Below, one piece after another: positions 1 to 11,770 of a stretch of 64,000 nt of DNA; position 1 is the stretch's first letter, and every line of letters starts with the position of its first letter. Origin of the DNA: Sinohyriopsis cumingii (Eukaryota; Mollusca; Bivalvia; Unionida; Unionidae); assembly GCA_028554795.2 (NCBI GenBank), contig CM068827.1, positions 69,865,809 through 69,929,808 on the forward strand. Reading direction: 5' to 3'. Under the pieces are notes generated by a model, which saw nothing but the letters and a program-made list of their open reading frames with translations, searched no databases and was not told where the DNA came from. Made by a program: the position numbers and the translations under genes.

Positions 1-44
1 TTGAGCCAAACGATCTGTTCTACGATATTACGGATCGGCACCAC

Positions 45-342
45 ATTCGCGCCTCGGATGCGGGAGGTCGTGGGTCGATCCCCGGCCGTGTCATACGAAA
101 GACTTACAAAAATGGTACTAATATCTCCATCGCTTGGCGCTCAGCATTAAGAGGTTAGTATTAGGACTGGTCGGACTGATGTCAGGATAATGTGACTGGG
201 TGGGACATAATGCTACATGTCTCGACATGATGCCCCAGTGCTAGGTATCACTATAAACAGCCACACTGCAGACATCGTAGCGATATGACTGAAAAATTAT
301 TAAGGCTACGTTAAAAATCCAAGTCACACACACACACACACA
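45..342 (+). mobile_element. SINE-A copy 1 (5' truncated tRNA-derived SINE)
   Basis: The copy starts inside the tRNA-like head (cctcggatgcgggaggtcg, then a B-box-like gggtcgatcccc) and runs through the conserved body (gttaggactggtcgg, ggataatgtgactggg, gatgccccagtgctagg, gccacactgcagac) to a 3' end gttaaaaatccaagt followed by (CA)n. The A-box half is missing, so it is not a full-length copy. Six other copies in the window share the same body. Confidence 0.85.
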
Positions 343-530
343 TTCGCGCAGAACCAGTTGAATATCATTGTCAGTTTATAAGTGCAGACACCGTGCAGAG
401 GTAACACTTTCTGCTGGAAGAGTCTAAAAAAATAAGCATTTTTTTAACTTCAAGATCCAAAGTGAAAAGTCGATCTTTTTAAGAAGACGAAGTGACGACA
501 AGCATGGCCGAAAAGAGTGGGTTACAACTG

Positions 531-665
531 GGGATATATCCCCGGGGCCCGGGCCGCTTACGGGCCCGGGCTGAACAACACTTTTTAATTTTTTATAAAG
601 GAACCATTTTGTTTCAACAAGAACTAGGAGAGGCCCGGGTGTTCTTTACCCAAGGCCCCTGATCG
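531..665. repeat. GC-rich CCCGGGCC palindromic repeat
   Basis: Inverted blocks ccggggcccgggcc and gggcccggg lie about 10 bp apart, with a further aggcccggg / caaggcccc pair to 665. The GC content is far above that of the AT-rich flanks. Similar GGCCC-rich patches occur at 11236-11475 and 35830-35955. No coding content was recognised. Confidence 0.45.
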
Positions 666-3600
666 CTCTCTGCGGTCCTGATGACAAGATTTTCAATACA
701 GCCACCATGGTAACCATATTAGGTGTCAGATGAGAACCACTTTCATTAGCGCTAACTAGACGTTCAGATGAAAATGTATCCCCTGTTTCATCATGGCTTT
801 CTTCTACGTTGCTGAAATACGGTGGCGATAACAAGCAGCTAATAACGGACAATGTTTTGGATGATGAAGATCGCATGACTATTGCGTAATTAAATCTTGT
901 ATGTGACCAGTAAACCTGTACGTGACTTGAGCATAAAGATATGAATCTTAAGTGATAAATACATGCATTAAATGCGGCATATTATATCAAAGAGTCTCAA
1001 GTGGGAGTAATATCACCCATCTGTCTTGAGTGACAGTTGATCATATCACTAAGCATGCTTACATGCAAGTACAAGAACACAGCTTCAGTAAACTATCCAG
1101 CTAACTTTTTATCATGTCGATTGTATATATTTTAATGTATTCTGATAAAAATTCTTTACAAAGATAAAGGTATAATTAATAATTGTCGTTTCTTGTACAT
1201 AACAAATTTACCCAAGATCGTGGCTTTCACATGACTGAAATTACAATATACGATTTTGGAGATTTTGTAGTTGTTGTTTTGGGTGGTGTACTCTTCTAGG
1301 AGTGTTTCAGGATGAAAAAAACATATCGGTGGTAAAGCTAAATATAGGAATTCAAATAATTTATAAAATATTGGCATTGAATGCATAACATGTCATCAAA
1401 TAAGTCACAATGCATGTGATAAACTATAACTGACAAATGTTGTAGACATTTAATGTGGTAATTCAAACGAGTTTCAAACTCTTTGTAGCCAAACATATCA
1501 GAATTCGCGTAACTCCAGTCCCTAGTCTGGTACTCGGGCCTCCCGTTATGGTCCGGACAAGAGGCCAGGCATGTGTCGTTGAATGGCCAATACTGGTGAA
1601 GCAATCAAGATGGAGGAAGTTATCGAAAACTGCGTTGGTAATAAGGCATTGTCATTACAACAGTTATTCCAGCTGTGTCGTTGCAAGCGTTTTCGTTGGA
1701 TTAGTCACAACTATTTCAGTCATAGAAGTGCTGAGTGTTTCTTTAACGTGTCACTATGCCATTTTGAGCCGTTATGTATGCGTTGGCGGAGGGGGTACGG
1801 TGAGAGATTAAAAAATCTTTTGGTTGAGGTTTGTGTGAATGAAAGTTTGATTGACTGTGTTTAAATTGCCTTTTAACCTTAAGTTTAAACCTTTTATGAT
1901 AAACTGATTTTTATATCATTGTAAATGCACGTATTTTAGAATGCATTAATGGTATATATAAGGTTATTGGGTGCGTGGGTGGAACTAGGTTGCTACTGCA
2001 ATAGATGCCTATTTATGCAATGCAAATTTTGGAGATAAATGACTGGCCAAACTCTCAGCTGGCAAGAATTAACAAGTATATACACACTACAAGAAGGAAT
2101 ACAAAATGCTTCAAAACAGCCAACACCTGTTTAATATCAGAAACATTTATTTTCTATATTACATACCCCGAGAAGAAAAGATCATTACAAGAATCCACTA
2201 ACCTTGCAAATACACTTGGTAGTAATAATGTTTATTTGAGTTACATTTTAGCAATATACAGAAATATTTTTTTATACCTTTAACATGATATATGTATTTA
2301 TATAGGTAAATTGTCACACCTGTAAAATTATGCAATTTATGATTTTGATAACATTGAACTAGAAATTTCAATATCACTATGATGGTTAAAAAATACTCAA
2401 ATTGGCAGGAATGATGCGTTCATAGCAATCAGCGTTATTTCTGTTTTGTATATGTATTTATCAGTAGTTCCAAGAAGCAAAACTACAGTTTTAACAACAA
2501 GTAATATATAAGTCTGTGAAACGAGTGTTAGCCACTAGTGTCATGTCTTTGAAAATTATCAGAGCTGTACATGTTGTATTGGGATCTACTCAGACACACT
2601 AAAATTAACAGTTCTAACAGTGGATACGTTTATGTTTTAACTTATACAATAGCAATTTATAAAGTAGCACGAAGCGGAGCATATATTAACTCATGTTTCA
2701 GAAAATCGTGCATGTGTTGATGTATTTTGCGTATTGGTTGTCTGTCTGTAACATCCAATATTTTCAGCTTACAGACTTGCATAAAACTGTTAACACTGGC
2801 TTTACATTAACTAATATGTGGCCTGAAATCAATCTATCGTCAATGCCTGACTAAATTGAAAAGGAAAATATTAAATTCCATGATGAGGTATATTTTATAA
2901 AAATCTTTTAAGATTATCAGTGTTAAACAACATCCATTTTAAAGGAAATCACTTTTTTCATGGCGGTAGCTGTATACATCTATTAATTTCTGTGTCAAAA
3001 CGAATGGATGATTTAAAATATAGATATATTCTTTGAGCATGTATTGCACGCAGTACTAACATCAATACTTGACCTATCCATATTTCAAGTCGAGGCTATC
3101 ACATACTACCAGAAATATATTTTATAAAATAGGTAAAAATCGCAGAACTGTAATGCTCCAAAGATTGCACAGATATGTATTGCATTACCAACCTAATACC
3201 AATCACCCCGACCCCATTATCCATTCCACTAATGCAATATACATTCAAGAAACTTTGCAACTTAATGTAAACTAACGGTAAACACTATCGATACAACTTT
3301 CATTCAAATAAAGTATCTCTGACACAAATACAGCACAATAATACAATTGTGCAACCTCTCAGCATACCCCCAACCCCAAGTCATATATAATGGCTGATAA
3401 TGATGGTACTGCATGGTGACACTTCCAAAAAATACTCAGTATTTCCTTAATTTACATAATTGTTGACTAATACAAAGCAAAAGCCAGCTGTGACACTGCC
3501 TGGTATAACTGATAGAATAATATTTCTGTATTGTCAACGCATATTTCGTTTTACTTCCACCATATTGAATTTTTCCACCGATATTGGCCATTCTAAGATG

Positions 3601-3788
3601 CGTGCCTGGCCACGTGTGCGAAGCACCATTGGAGGCCAGAATAACAAAATACACCAAACCTGTGATTCTCAGTAGTCAACAGTTATACCTCGGGTTACTT
3701 TGCTTCCTTTCATTTAGATACAAAAGAAAGATGCGTTAAAGAGACAAAAAATTGATTTTACATAGCATGCAATTTCATAAATATTGGA
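666..3788. other. No recognisable gene
   Basis: AT-rich sequence with only short chance ORFs (the longest about 118 codons, none with a recognisable motif). No tRNA, LTR or tandem array was seen. Confidence 0.5.
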
Positions 3789-4078
3789 CCGCTACGATGG
3801 CTAGTGGTTAGAAGGTCACCACGAAAACCGGCCGAGTCATCCCCAAAACATAAAAATGGTACAGCATGTCGCACGTGGCGCTTAGCATTAAGAGGTCAGT
3901 GTTAGGACTGGTCGGCCTAGTGTCAAGATAATGTGAATGGGTGGGACATGATGACACATGTCTGCGGCATGATGCCAAGTATTAGTCATCACTTTAAAAT
4001 GTCACACTGCAGACATCATAGCGATATGACTGACATATTGTTTAAGCTACATTAAAAATGCAAAACACACAAACACAC
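3789..4078 (+). mobile_element. SINE-A copy 2 (head partly deleted)
   Basis: The A-box region (gatggctagtggttag) is present but the B-box segment is deleted or scrambled, joining directly to ccggccgagtcat. The body (ttaggactggtcggcc, gataatgtgaatgggtggga, cacactgcagacatcat) and the tail (cattaaaaatgcaaaacaca) match the family. Confidence 0.85.
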
Positions 4079-4217
4079 ATAACTATTGTGCTCATTTTCA
4101 TTATTATGCGCAGATCTTGTTTTAAAATAAAACTTTATCGATAATCATGACTAAACGCAAATCTCGCTCTGTATCTACGGACCAGATGAGCTAATAATGA
4201 ATTCGTGCTGGTACACT

Positions 4218-4438
4218 AACCGTCTTTGCTCGCTTATAAGACGATCTCAACTAAAAACTGCACAGACCCAGATCAGCCGTAGCATAATGCGCCGGCAGAT
4301 TTTGGTCTGAGCAGTTTGTTAGGAGTAATCAGCAGAGCAAACAACATAGGCATGTATCTTCAGGCGCATTATGCTACCATAGATAATGATCTTTGCTGTT
4401 GGCTGTTTGACTGGACTTAAAAGCGAATACAGGCGGTA
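4218..4438. mobile_element. Palindromic MITE, family M1 copy 1
   Basis: The ends are inverted: left accgtctttgctcgcttat, right (reverse complement) accgcctgtattcgctttt. The interior also folds on itself (gcataatgcgccggcagat against gcgcattatgct). The reverse complement of this unit aligns along its length with 28995-29213, including the shared core ctcctaacaaactgc. It has no coding capacity. The target duplication is not clear; the superfamily is undetermined. Confidence 0.7.
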
Positions 4439-4796
4439 TGTATTATAAAGAATTGCTAACAGACACTTATCTAATAACATAAATACCTATGTCATTTTAT
4501 AAATACGTAGAGTCCTTGTGGAAAAATGACAACAAATTGTGGAAACTGGTAATGCTAGGTATATTAATTATTTTAGAAATAATATATAATCAACTTTACA
4601 AATCGAGTAATATTAATGAAAAACTAAACCATTTCAACCAACAAACAATGTTAAGAATGGAAGGAATATGATAAAGAAGTTCAGAGATACTTTTTGTTAG
4701 TCATTGTTTTCATTATAAAGGACCTAAAAAGTAATGCTTTAATGAGATAACCATTTTGTATGAAAGTATATTTTTTCGGTATGAGTGCACAAAGTC

Positions 4797-4972
4797 GAGG
4801 AGCAGTGTAAATGAGGGACCAATGAAAAATGTATATATGGGACTCAAGGAGCAGTGTATATAATGGACAATGGAGCGTGTATATGGGTCCATTGACCAGA
4901 GTATATATGGAACCATGGAAAAGTGTACATATGGGTCCATGGAGTAGTGTATATGTGGGACCCAAACGTTGG
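4797..4972. repeat. Minisatellite, about 24 bp x 7
   Basis: Diverged units of the type gagyagtgtatatatgggacc repeat about every 24 bp. Because 24 is divisible by three, the reverse frame reads as an 8-residue repeat (YTL-HGPI-like), which explains a 111-codon ORF there; it is not considered a gene. Confidence 0.75.
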
Positions 4973-5163
4973 CAGTACGGAATACGCTTGAAGAAATTTA
5001 TTGTAAATTGTAACAAATACCAGACTAGAAAGAGAAACTTCGGCGGAAGTTAATAAGACAAATTATTGTCTGATACAATTACTGTTCATAGTTTGGAGTC
5101 ATGAAATGAGCAACACAGTAAGGAAGAATGGTGTAAATTAGAGATGGAACAATAAATATATTA

Positions 5164-5672
5164 CTGTACTGTGTTCATTGACTGCACAATAATGTAGTTC
5201 ATATAACTGGCAAAGAGGCTGCAGAACAACAGGCCGATAATTCGGCCCCTCTTCCGTGATGATATTGATTTCCGATTCAGGGGCCGATATGACCTATTCA
5301 TTAAAACATGCAAAAATCTGCAGCCAGTTTTGGCTGCACACATCGGTGTACATTTTATACACTTACCGGTATTTCTCGCGGCTATGGAGCTAGCGTCGGC
5401 TGACTGGTTCTTTTGGTGGCATGTATATTATATTTCCGGAGCAAATCCTATGTTTGGTGACTCGTAAATCCACCCGGAATAGCACCACCATCTGCTCTCT
5501 GGTCATTTTGAATTTCGCGCTAGATATGACTGTTCCAATTATCGGTATGTGTCTACAGTGTAATCAGGTTTGTTTCGGAAAGATATGCATGCAGCAAAAT
5601 TGCAGATTTTAATGAGCAGGTGACATCATACCCACACATCTTCCATCAGTATCAACACAGACTTAGGGGGTT
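5164..5672 (-). repeat. Dispersed repeat R2, copy 1
   Basis: The reverse complement aligns with 59255-59715 (+): shared blocks include ctgtgttgat.ctgatg, gtgggtatgatgt, aaattcaaaatg.cca, ggtggatttacga and gccgcgagaaatacc. The family is unidentified. No intact ORF is shared by the two copies, so protein coding is doubtful. Confidence 0.65.
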
Positions 5673-7190
5673 GATTTATCAAACAAGCGGAAAAAGTGGT
5701 ACTCCTGAACATGTTGAATCCAACGTGTAATGAAAGCCATGCTTGCTCATAAGCAAAGTAATGCTTTTATAAGATAACTGTTTTATATGACAGTATTGCT
5801 TTTTTGTTATGTATAATTTTAGCACAAAACGATAACTTCGTGGAAACTGAGAGCACGAGAAGAGTGATACTATATATTTTAGAATTTTGGTGTTGACGTG
5901 ACTAAACGCCTTCTATACACCCTTTATTTTATTAGTTTTATCATATGGTCACACTCGTGTGCATAAGCAATAGGACAATACAAACTGAATTAGAAGGCTA
6001 GTGTGAAAGTACTTATGCAGTAAAATAAAACGCGCGTAAAACAATCTAATTTGGGGGAAATGCAATAATAGTTTTATTTTTTAAATACAATTGCCACACC
6101 CATCGATCGTGTAAACGTTTTGCAAAGTGAAATCAGTCTGGCCCATATCACTGATTGTGGGTTTACTGCATCTGTTCTGTGCGACCAAAATATATTGCTG
6201 GCATAAGAGTATTCATCGCCACTACACTGTATATTGTCTGTGGCAGAGTTAGCACGAGAATGTTTCTGTAGTTTGAGATTATTTTCTGCTGGCAGAGAAT
6301 ATGTTATACCAACTTACGGTAGAGAATATTTTTATATTCAACAACTACCGCATTATAGATAAGTGGCAAAAACTTCCTAAGATTGATGCGCGTAGGATAT
6401 TAAATCACCGTTACGCTTAAATGCATCATACAGATTTTGTCAAAGAGGCCCAAAATATCTTTCATGTCTTTTCAAACAAATATCCAGTTCATATTTATAA
6501 ACATCTACTTAGGAGTAATCTCAGAGGAGCAACGATATAAACATGGCTAATATTATGAGGGAAAAAAAACTTGAAGCAATTGTTTGTTGTTCTGCAAGAA
6601 AAACAAAGTCGCTGACTTTGACGAGAGTACATAGTAAACATAACGAAACGAATGAATAATACAACGACGACGACGATGTTGATGACATTCGAACAACAAG
6701 GGAATATAGTAGCCAAAGTAATGAATATCACCCCACCCCCCCAACAAAAAAAAATCAGAATTTTTTTAGTATTAATTTAACAATGACATACAAATTACGA
6801 AAACCTATACAACGTGCTTGAAGAGAAAAGGCTGGCTCTATATGACAAATTTACCAGTAACAATGACGGATTATTTTTATAACTTTCACCTCTAGTTTGA
6901 GATTATCTGATACAAACATGTAATGGAAATTTACAAGCTGGTGTACAACTTTACACTGGAAAAATAGGGGTACTTAATGGCAGTGATGCAAAATTGGAGG
7001 AAATAATATCTGAGTTAGGATCTCACTTATTTGACCTCAATCGTGAATATGTGCTTGTTTACGTAACATAGCACAGGGTACTAGCGCTCCAAGGTGTTTC
7101 TTAAATCGCTCTAGATTACCATTAAATACTTGAGGCAAAGCTCTGTTCGCCCGCAGAATGGTCAAGACCCATGATGATAATAAGTGTTCT
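5673..7190. other. No gene; one MITE-like fragment
   Basis: Nothing coding was recognised. At about 6508-6548 the sequence taggagtaatctcagagg resembles the core of MITE M1 (taggagtaatcagcagag in copy 1), suggesting a small fragment. Confidence 0.4.
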
Positions 7191-7199
7191 AAAGCCACT

Positions 7200-8130
7200 T
7201 ATTTCTGGATGGGTGTTTCACGGCAAAATTAGCACAACTGCTTTCAAACTTCATGAATATTATCACATCACAGGCGCGCATAGAAGAGCTGCACACATCG
7301 CTTGGAACGCAAAGCCTGCAAATTAAACAAAATAACATTTCATGTGGTGTTTTATAACTTGCGTGCCTTTGATAGCTGCTTAATAAAGCAAGCAATAACA
7401 AAATCATCAAAGGCACCAAAAAGAGTAATTCCAAACAATATGGATAAATATGACCCTTAGGATTTGTCAGTTGCAATTCATTGACGCGTTTCAGTGTTTC
7501 GATTCCAGCCTTGCTAAACTAATCAGTAACCTTGCTGCAAATGGCGTTGATAGATTGAATTCTTACTAGTGAATACGGTTGTTCCGCTGATAATGGAGCG
7601 TTCGGTTTCCTCTCAAACAAAACAGTAAAAATCCTTACCCAGTACATGAGTAGTTGGGAGAAGTTTGATGAAACTCAGTCTTTTACTCACCACTGTCTCC
7701 AGAGGTAATTTAGAAGAAGAAAAAAAAAAGATTATGAACATGGCGACCAGCACGATTTGTATTTAAGAAAAGATGCGTTTTAACTCGCGAATGTCATTGA
7801 GATGTTTCTGGATACGGACATGCGTGTGTACAAATTCGATCCACCCCACACTTTTTCGTCATCGGGAATCACTGGGATTCGCTGCTGTTAAAAATTAAAA
7901 TGGAGTTGGAATTACACACCGACATTGATCGAAATTGTATTTGTTGAGCGTGGAATCCGTGGCGCGATTTCTATGGTGAGCCACTGCTATGCTCGTGGCA
8001 ATAACCCATACTTGGATGGATACGACCTCTATTTCCCAAATTCATATATCAGATATCTAGATACCACTAATCGTTATGACTAGGCTATGATTTGCTCCTG
8101 CCTGTTTGAGGTTTTCAATAGAAGTATCCT
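7200..8130 (+). pseudogene. Protein-primed DNA polymerase B pseudogene (exonuclease III to palm motif A)
   Basis: The gene encoded the replicative protein-primed family-B polymerase of a Polinton-like element. Read across frames, these segments follow in the family order: HITGAHRRAAH (about 7260), FHVVFYNLRAFDSCLI (about 7345, exonuclease motif with its D), VIPNNMDKY (about 7425), FDSSLAKLISNLA (about 7500), YMSSWEKFDETQ (about 7645), HDLYLRKDAF (about 7755), WDSLLLKIKMELELHTDID (about 7870), RGIRGAISMVSHCYARGNNP (about 7950) and palm motif A YLDTTNRYD followed by a stop (about 8055-8085). Frames change at least four times and TAG/TAA stops interrupt it. The thumb and the YxDT-containing C-terminus were not found downstream. 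The family call is firm because so many ordered motifs match; the coordinates are approximate. Confidence 0.85.
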
Positions 8131-8819
8131 TTATCTGGAATTGTAGACCAATCCGAACCCTAAGTTTACTGAATGCACCAAACGTGTCCCAAATCTTCGG
8201 AGCAAAAACAATTACTGGTGTGTACTCAATATACGAAATCTGTAGTTATATTTATGATTAGTAATGAATACAGTTCCAATTCCAGCAATCCACTGCTGGA
8301 ACTCATTCTTCCGCAAACCTAATTTCATGAGCGCATAGCATCACATCCTCATCTTTGGAGGCGGTGTCTAGTTCTGATACTGTCATTGATAAATGTCAAA
8401 TGAACGAGGATCCTGATTATAATTCAGACTTCAATTCAGATTATTCATCACTACTTAGATTTTGATACCAAGCCTTTAGATGAGTTATGTATGGGTCTGG
8501 ATCAGCTAGACAGTGAGCATCGTCAGCCTGGTCAGTAAACCCTGCCATGCTATGCTTCATTTAATAAATTTAATCAAGTTGACATACATACATATCTTAT
8601 TTTGTGTTTTACTTCCATGTTTCATTATATGAACAACCTTATAAAGGACTGACATTCAGGTTAACCCGAATTTACCGTTGCGTCATTTACTAAATTTAGT
8701 ATTCTTGTATGATGAAATGTAGGACCAGTTGCTTATGGACAGGATCAGTGGTATTTTCAGATTAGTAGTCGTATGGGCTTGCCCAAATTTTTGGCTAGTT
8801 TAATATACTGCTTCCTTGT
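8131..8819. other. Degenerate linker, no clear gene
   Basis: A coding-looking stretch at about 8370-8465 reads SSSDTVIDKCQMNEDPDY and continues acidic/serine-rich, but matches nothing recognised. The rest shows only short ORFs. It may hold the decayed polymerase C-terminus. Confidence 0.3.
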
Positions 8820-8879
8820 GAGGCTTTCTTGGAAATTGAGAGAATACGTATACAAGATTACGTCAATACCAAAGTAGGA

Positions 8880-9085
8880 TTTGTTAAGAATGGCACCATG
8901 ACGTTATTCGACAGTGCAAAATATTCCAAAATATTCCATCGACGGAAAGGAAATTAAAACAATTTTTGACAACGTTGATATTGCCACGACGATTATTGGA
9001 CTCAACAGATACAACGATGATTATGCGACATCTATTTGCCCATCTACACTGTACATCAAAGATACTAGTACATCCGATAATTAAA
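8880..9085 (+). pseudogene. Capsid-like protein fragment (tentative)
   Basis: An open frame reads ...NIPKYSIDGKEIKTIFDN, then VDIATTIIGLNRYNDDYATS, and ends LYIKDTSTSDN before TAA. Composition and codon texture are coding-like and unlike the AT-rich flanks. Its position between polB and the minor-capsid/protease relics suggests the double jelly-roll major capsid protein of Polintons, but the similarity seen is weak. A (TA)n tract starts a few bases downstream. It could equally be another structural gene of the element. Confidence 0.35.
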
Positions 9086-9087
9086 AT

Positions 9088-9189
<102 letters not shown>

Positions 9190-9289
9190 CGAAGCTCCCC
9201 TGCTAAAGATGTAGGTACATAACAAGCTTCATGCAACCTCATTAAGGTTTTCGTGTGTGATGCCTCTCAGTCATATATTTAGGTTTTGC

Positions 9290-10085
9290 AGAGATATTCA
9301 CAAGGTTTTTGTTGGAGTGGAAAAAACAGTCACATTATTCCGTAAGAACAACGCCAGTAATGCAGTTTGGTATTATGAACTTGCAGCTGCTGGTAAAGAT
9401 CAGTTGTCATCATGAACCTTATGGATGCCTATTCTAACCCCTTTATAGACTTCAGAAGACCGTTTTTTGTCGTTTATGAAGTCTGGAACCGCATCAACAA
9501 TGTCGTTTCTCGCGCACCCCACAGACATGTACCCGGTGAGCAATAGAGCGGGGCAGTTTACATGACAAATGAGCACCCAGCATTGCTTTACTGCCAAAAC
9601 ACATATTTTGGGCATTTCAAAATACAAATCGAGACAATGACCAAACTTGTCACAAGATATTTGACAACTTAGATGACTGAAGTTTCTCTGCGATTAAATG
9701 GACATCAGGAACCATCGGAAGAAGTTTTGCTTGACAATAAAAACATATGGTACGTGCATATCACAATCTGTGCTTGTATCTGGACCAGTATCAAAACAGT
9801 GACATAGGTTTGCAAAATTTCCCTGCACGACTTCATTACTTTAAACCTAATTTATTACTTCATTACTTTGAACCCGAATTATTACTTTTCATAAAGCATA
9901 TGGAGTTGTTGAGGCAGCCCGTGATCGACATGTACATTTATACATGTGTAGGTGCGGCTGGCGGTCGCATATGTTATGGTGCGATCTTCTCTGACAAGAG
10001 GGTACGAATGGTGGTCCTTTGGTGGTCCTTGACGCGTCAGTTAAAAATAGATAGAGTAATTATACCTGTTCAGATCTTAAAATAA
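9290..10085 (+). pseudogene. Degenerate coding remnant, possible capsid C-terminal half
   Basis: Several short frames look coding: VFVGVEKTVTLFRKNN (about 9315), PFFVVYEVWNRINNVVSRAP (about 9455), VSLRLNGHQEPSEEVLLDN (about 9680) and a 112-codon ORF at 9747-10085 that begins VRAYHNL and contains NSDIGLQ. The pattern 'strand-NG.Q.PS...' followed by an aromatic 'AYH' resembles capsid proteins of Polinton-type elements, which fits the neighbours. No frame runs far without a stop. Direct repeat ttcattacttt(a/g)aaccy occurs twice at 9832-9877. Assignment rests mostly on position. Confidence 0.3.
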
Positions 10086-10087
10086 TA

Positions 10088-10690
10088 ATGTCCTATCGCA
10101 ACGTTAATGTTAGCCTAGGCGAAATTCAGCTTACAAAAATAAAACGAGCAACAAAAAAAAAAGACTATGACAGGCTCACATCGAGGCTTTCTCTGAAAAG
10201 ATTAACTGGAATTGTCCCCGTGTGACTGATCCAAACAGAATAAAATAAATCTTGGTGGTTGTTATGTATTTCCAGGAACGACTTTCACTTCCTCTCGCAC
10301 AAATTACCACTACAGTACTGTTATAGATCGTTCAGCTCCGCATCACGAATGATATCGGAGCTTAAAGCTTAATAAATTTTCACTTAAACATCATCATAAT
10401 GTAACTAAAGTTTCCGAATTCGTTTCGCGCATGAATGATTTAAACACTATTGGGACCATTAACTTAAAACTTAATCGAATTTAATGCAGTCAGACAAACG
10501 AACACCTCGGTAACATTAAAGTTATCCAAGTCAGATTTGATGCAAATGCAAATGATTGGTGAAAATCTTCCATTTGTCGCAGCGATTCTAACCCTGTTAG
10601 TTGCTGCAGCTGCATTGGTTGCAAAAGCAGCTGCGCTAGATGGGGTAGGAACAACATCCGGAATGGCTTTGTGAAAGGCGATAGGATGAT
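10088..10690 (+). pseudogene. Minor-capsid-like small protein pseudogene
   Basis: The segment opens with ATG at 10088 and reads MSYRNVNVSLGEIQLTKIKR, then a frame change in the A-run; a later part reads TLKLSKSDLMQMQMIGENLP followed by a hydrophobic alanine/leucine/valine stretch (FVAAILTLLVAAAALVAKAA, about 10550-10640). A short basic N-terminal part followed by one long hydrophobic, glycine/alanine-rich segment is typical of the minor capsid protein encoded next to the protease in Polintons. The middle (10216-10440) has no readable frame. The neighbouring protease relic supports the call. Confidence 0.45.
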
Positions 10691-10769
10691 GCATAGCGTC
10701 TCAAAACATCAACGACCTTTCACCTCGTAAAAGAATAAAAAAGGAAACGTCTTCGATTGCCAGGAACAA

Positions 10770-10985
10770 CTCGCAGAATACTCCAGTAAGGACATATTTG
10801 ACTAACTGGCAGAAGTCATCGCCACTAACATTTTCGAGGTGTCTTTATGCGGAATGAACTTTCATTAATGATTCCACGCATAAGGGACACTGACGTCATC
10901 AACTTATATTTGACAGGTGGACCTGGAACTCACTGGGTCGAATACATAAGAACACATTCATTGTATTTTGACTAGTAGGAGCTTG
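10770..10985 (+). pseudogene. Adenain-like cysteine protease pseudogene
   Basis: The frame reads FRGVFMRNEL (about 10832), IRDTDVINLYLTGGPGTHWV (about 10880-10940) and EYIRTHSLYFD followed by two stops (about 10975). The GPGTHWV block carries the catalytic histidine of the adenovirus-type maturation protease family (C5/Ulp1-like fold), and the downstream YFD carries the Asp/Asn partner. In intact elements it matures the virion proteins. The N-terminus is in another frame and the catalytic Cys region is lost beyond 10985. Being next to the minor-capsid-like relic on the same strand is the expected arrangement. Confidence 0.7.
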
Positions 10986-11235
10986 CACCATCACTTGATT
11001 ATTTATTAATTAACCCGTGGCAGACAAAATCGTCTACCACTGTTTAATTCGACTTACATTTAAAAATCGGCTGGACGGGCCAATAGGCAGTCATCCTGCT
11101 GTTGAAGCGTTGCGTGCATTTGAACGTTCACCAGCCCTGCAAACGCTTATTAATTTTATATTAAAGCACTCTTGATATTATTCAAAAGATGTATTAATAT
11201 TAACGGACGCTACTCAACCAGTCGCAGCGCTGATG

Positions 11236-11475
11236 TTGATCTTAGTTGGTTTCAGGGCTGGATTAAGGCCTTTGAATGCCCTGGGCACAGCCACATAGGG
11301 GCCCATAACTATCCTCCCTTGTCCAGAGATACGGTTGCAGCACTATTAACAACACTCCCTGTGAAATCAGACGATAATATACGGAGCCCCTTGAGCCTCG
11401 GGGGCCCTGCCTGTGAAATCAGACGATAATATACGAGCCCCCTTGAGCCTCGGGGGCCCTGGGCCCTTGTACCAC
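11236..11475. repeat. GGGGCCC-rich repeat with 51-bp tandem duplication
   Basis: The block ctgtgaaatcagacgataat...gcctcgggggccctg occurs twice in tandem (11358-11408 and 11410-11461). The flanks are rich in ggggccc, as in the relics at 531-665 and 35830-35955. A preceding ggctggattaaggcc resembles the ccggattaa end of the MITE at 11598, so it may be a decayed related element. Confidence 0.6.
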
Positions 11476-11545
11476 CCAGCTATTGTTTTGGGTGTATGTT
11501 GCTTGAATTTAAAAATAAATTCATTTACAAAACATCTTACCTATA

Positions 11546-11546
<1 letters not shown>

Positions 11547-11594
<48 letters not shown>
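11547..11594. repeat. (CA)n microsatellite
   Basis: About 24 CA units, ending 3 bp before the MITE at 11598. No SINE-A body is adjacent. Confidence 0.95.
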
Positions 11595-11596
<2 letters not shown>

Positions 11597-11597
11597 C

Positions 11598-11763
11598 CAG
11601 TGCCGGATTAAACATTGTGGAGGCCCTTAGACCCTTAAGCAGTCAAAATAGTGGGTCCCCCTCGCAAATTATCTCCTAACACGTTTTATCAATATTATTT
11701 TGATCCGTTGTCGCGGGGCCCCTAGGCCGGTGCCTACTCTGCCTATTTGGTAATCCGGCAGTG
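11598..11763. mobile_element. hAT-like MITE (CAGTGCCGGATTA ends)
   Basis: The left end is cagtgccggattaaac; the right end, reverse-complemented, is cactgccggattaccaa. These are near-perfect terminal inverted repeats of about 14 bp around a 166-bp interior rich in ggggccc. CAGTG-type termini are usual for non-autonomous hAT elements. A matching 8-bp target duplication was not found, so the superfamily call is tentative. Confidence 0.5.
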
Positions 11764-11770
11764 CTACCTA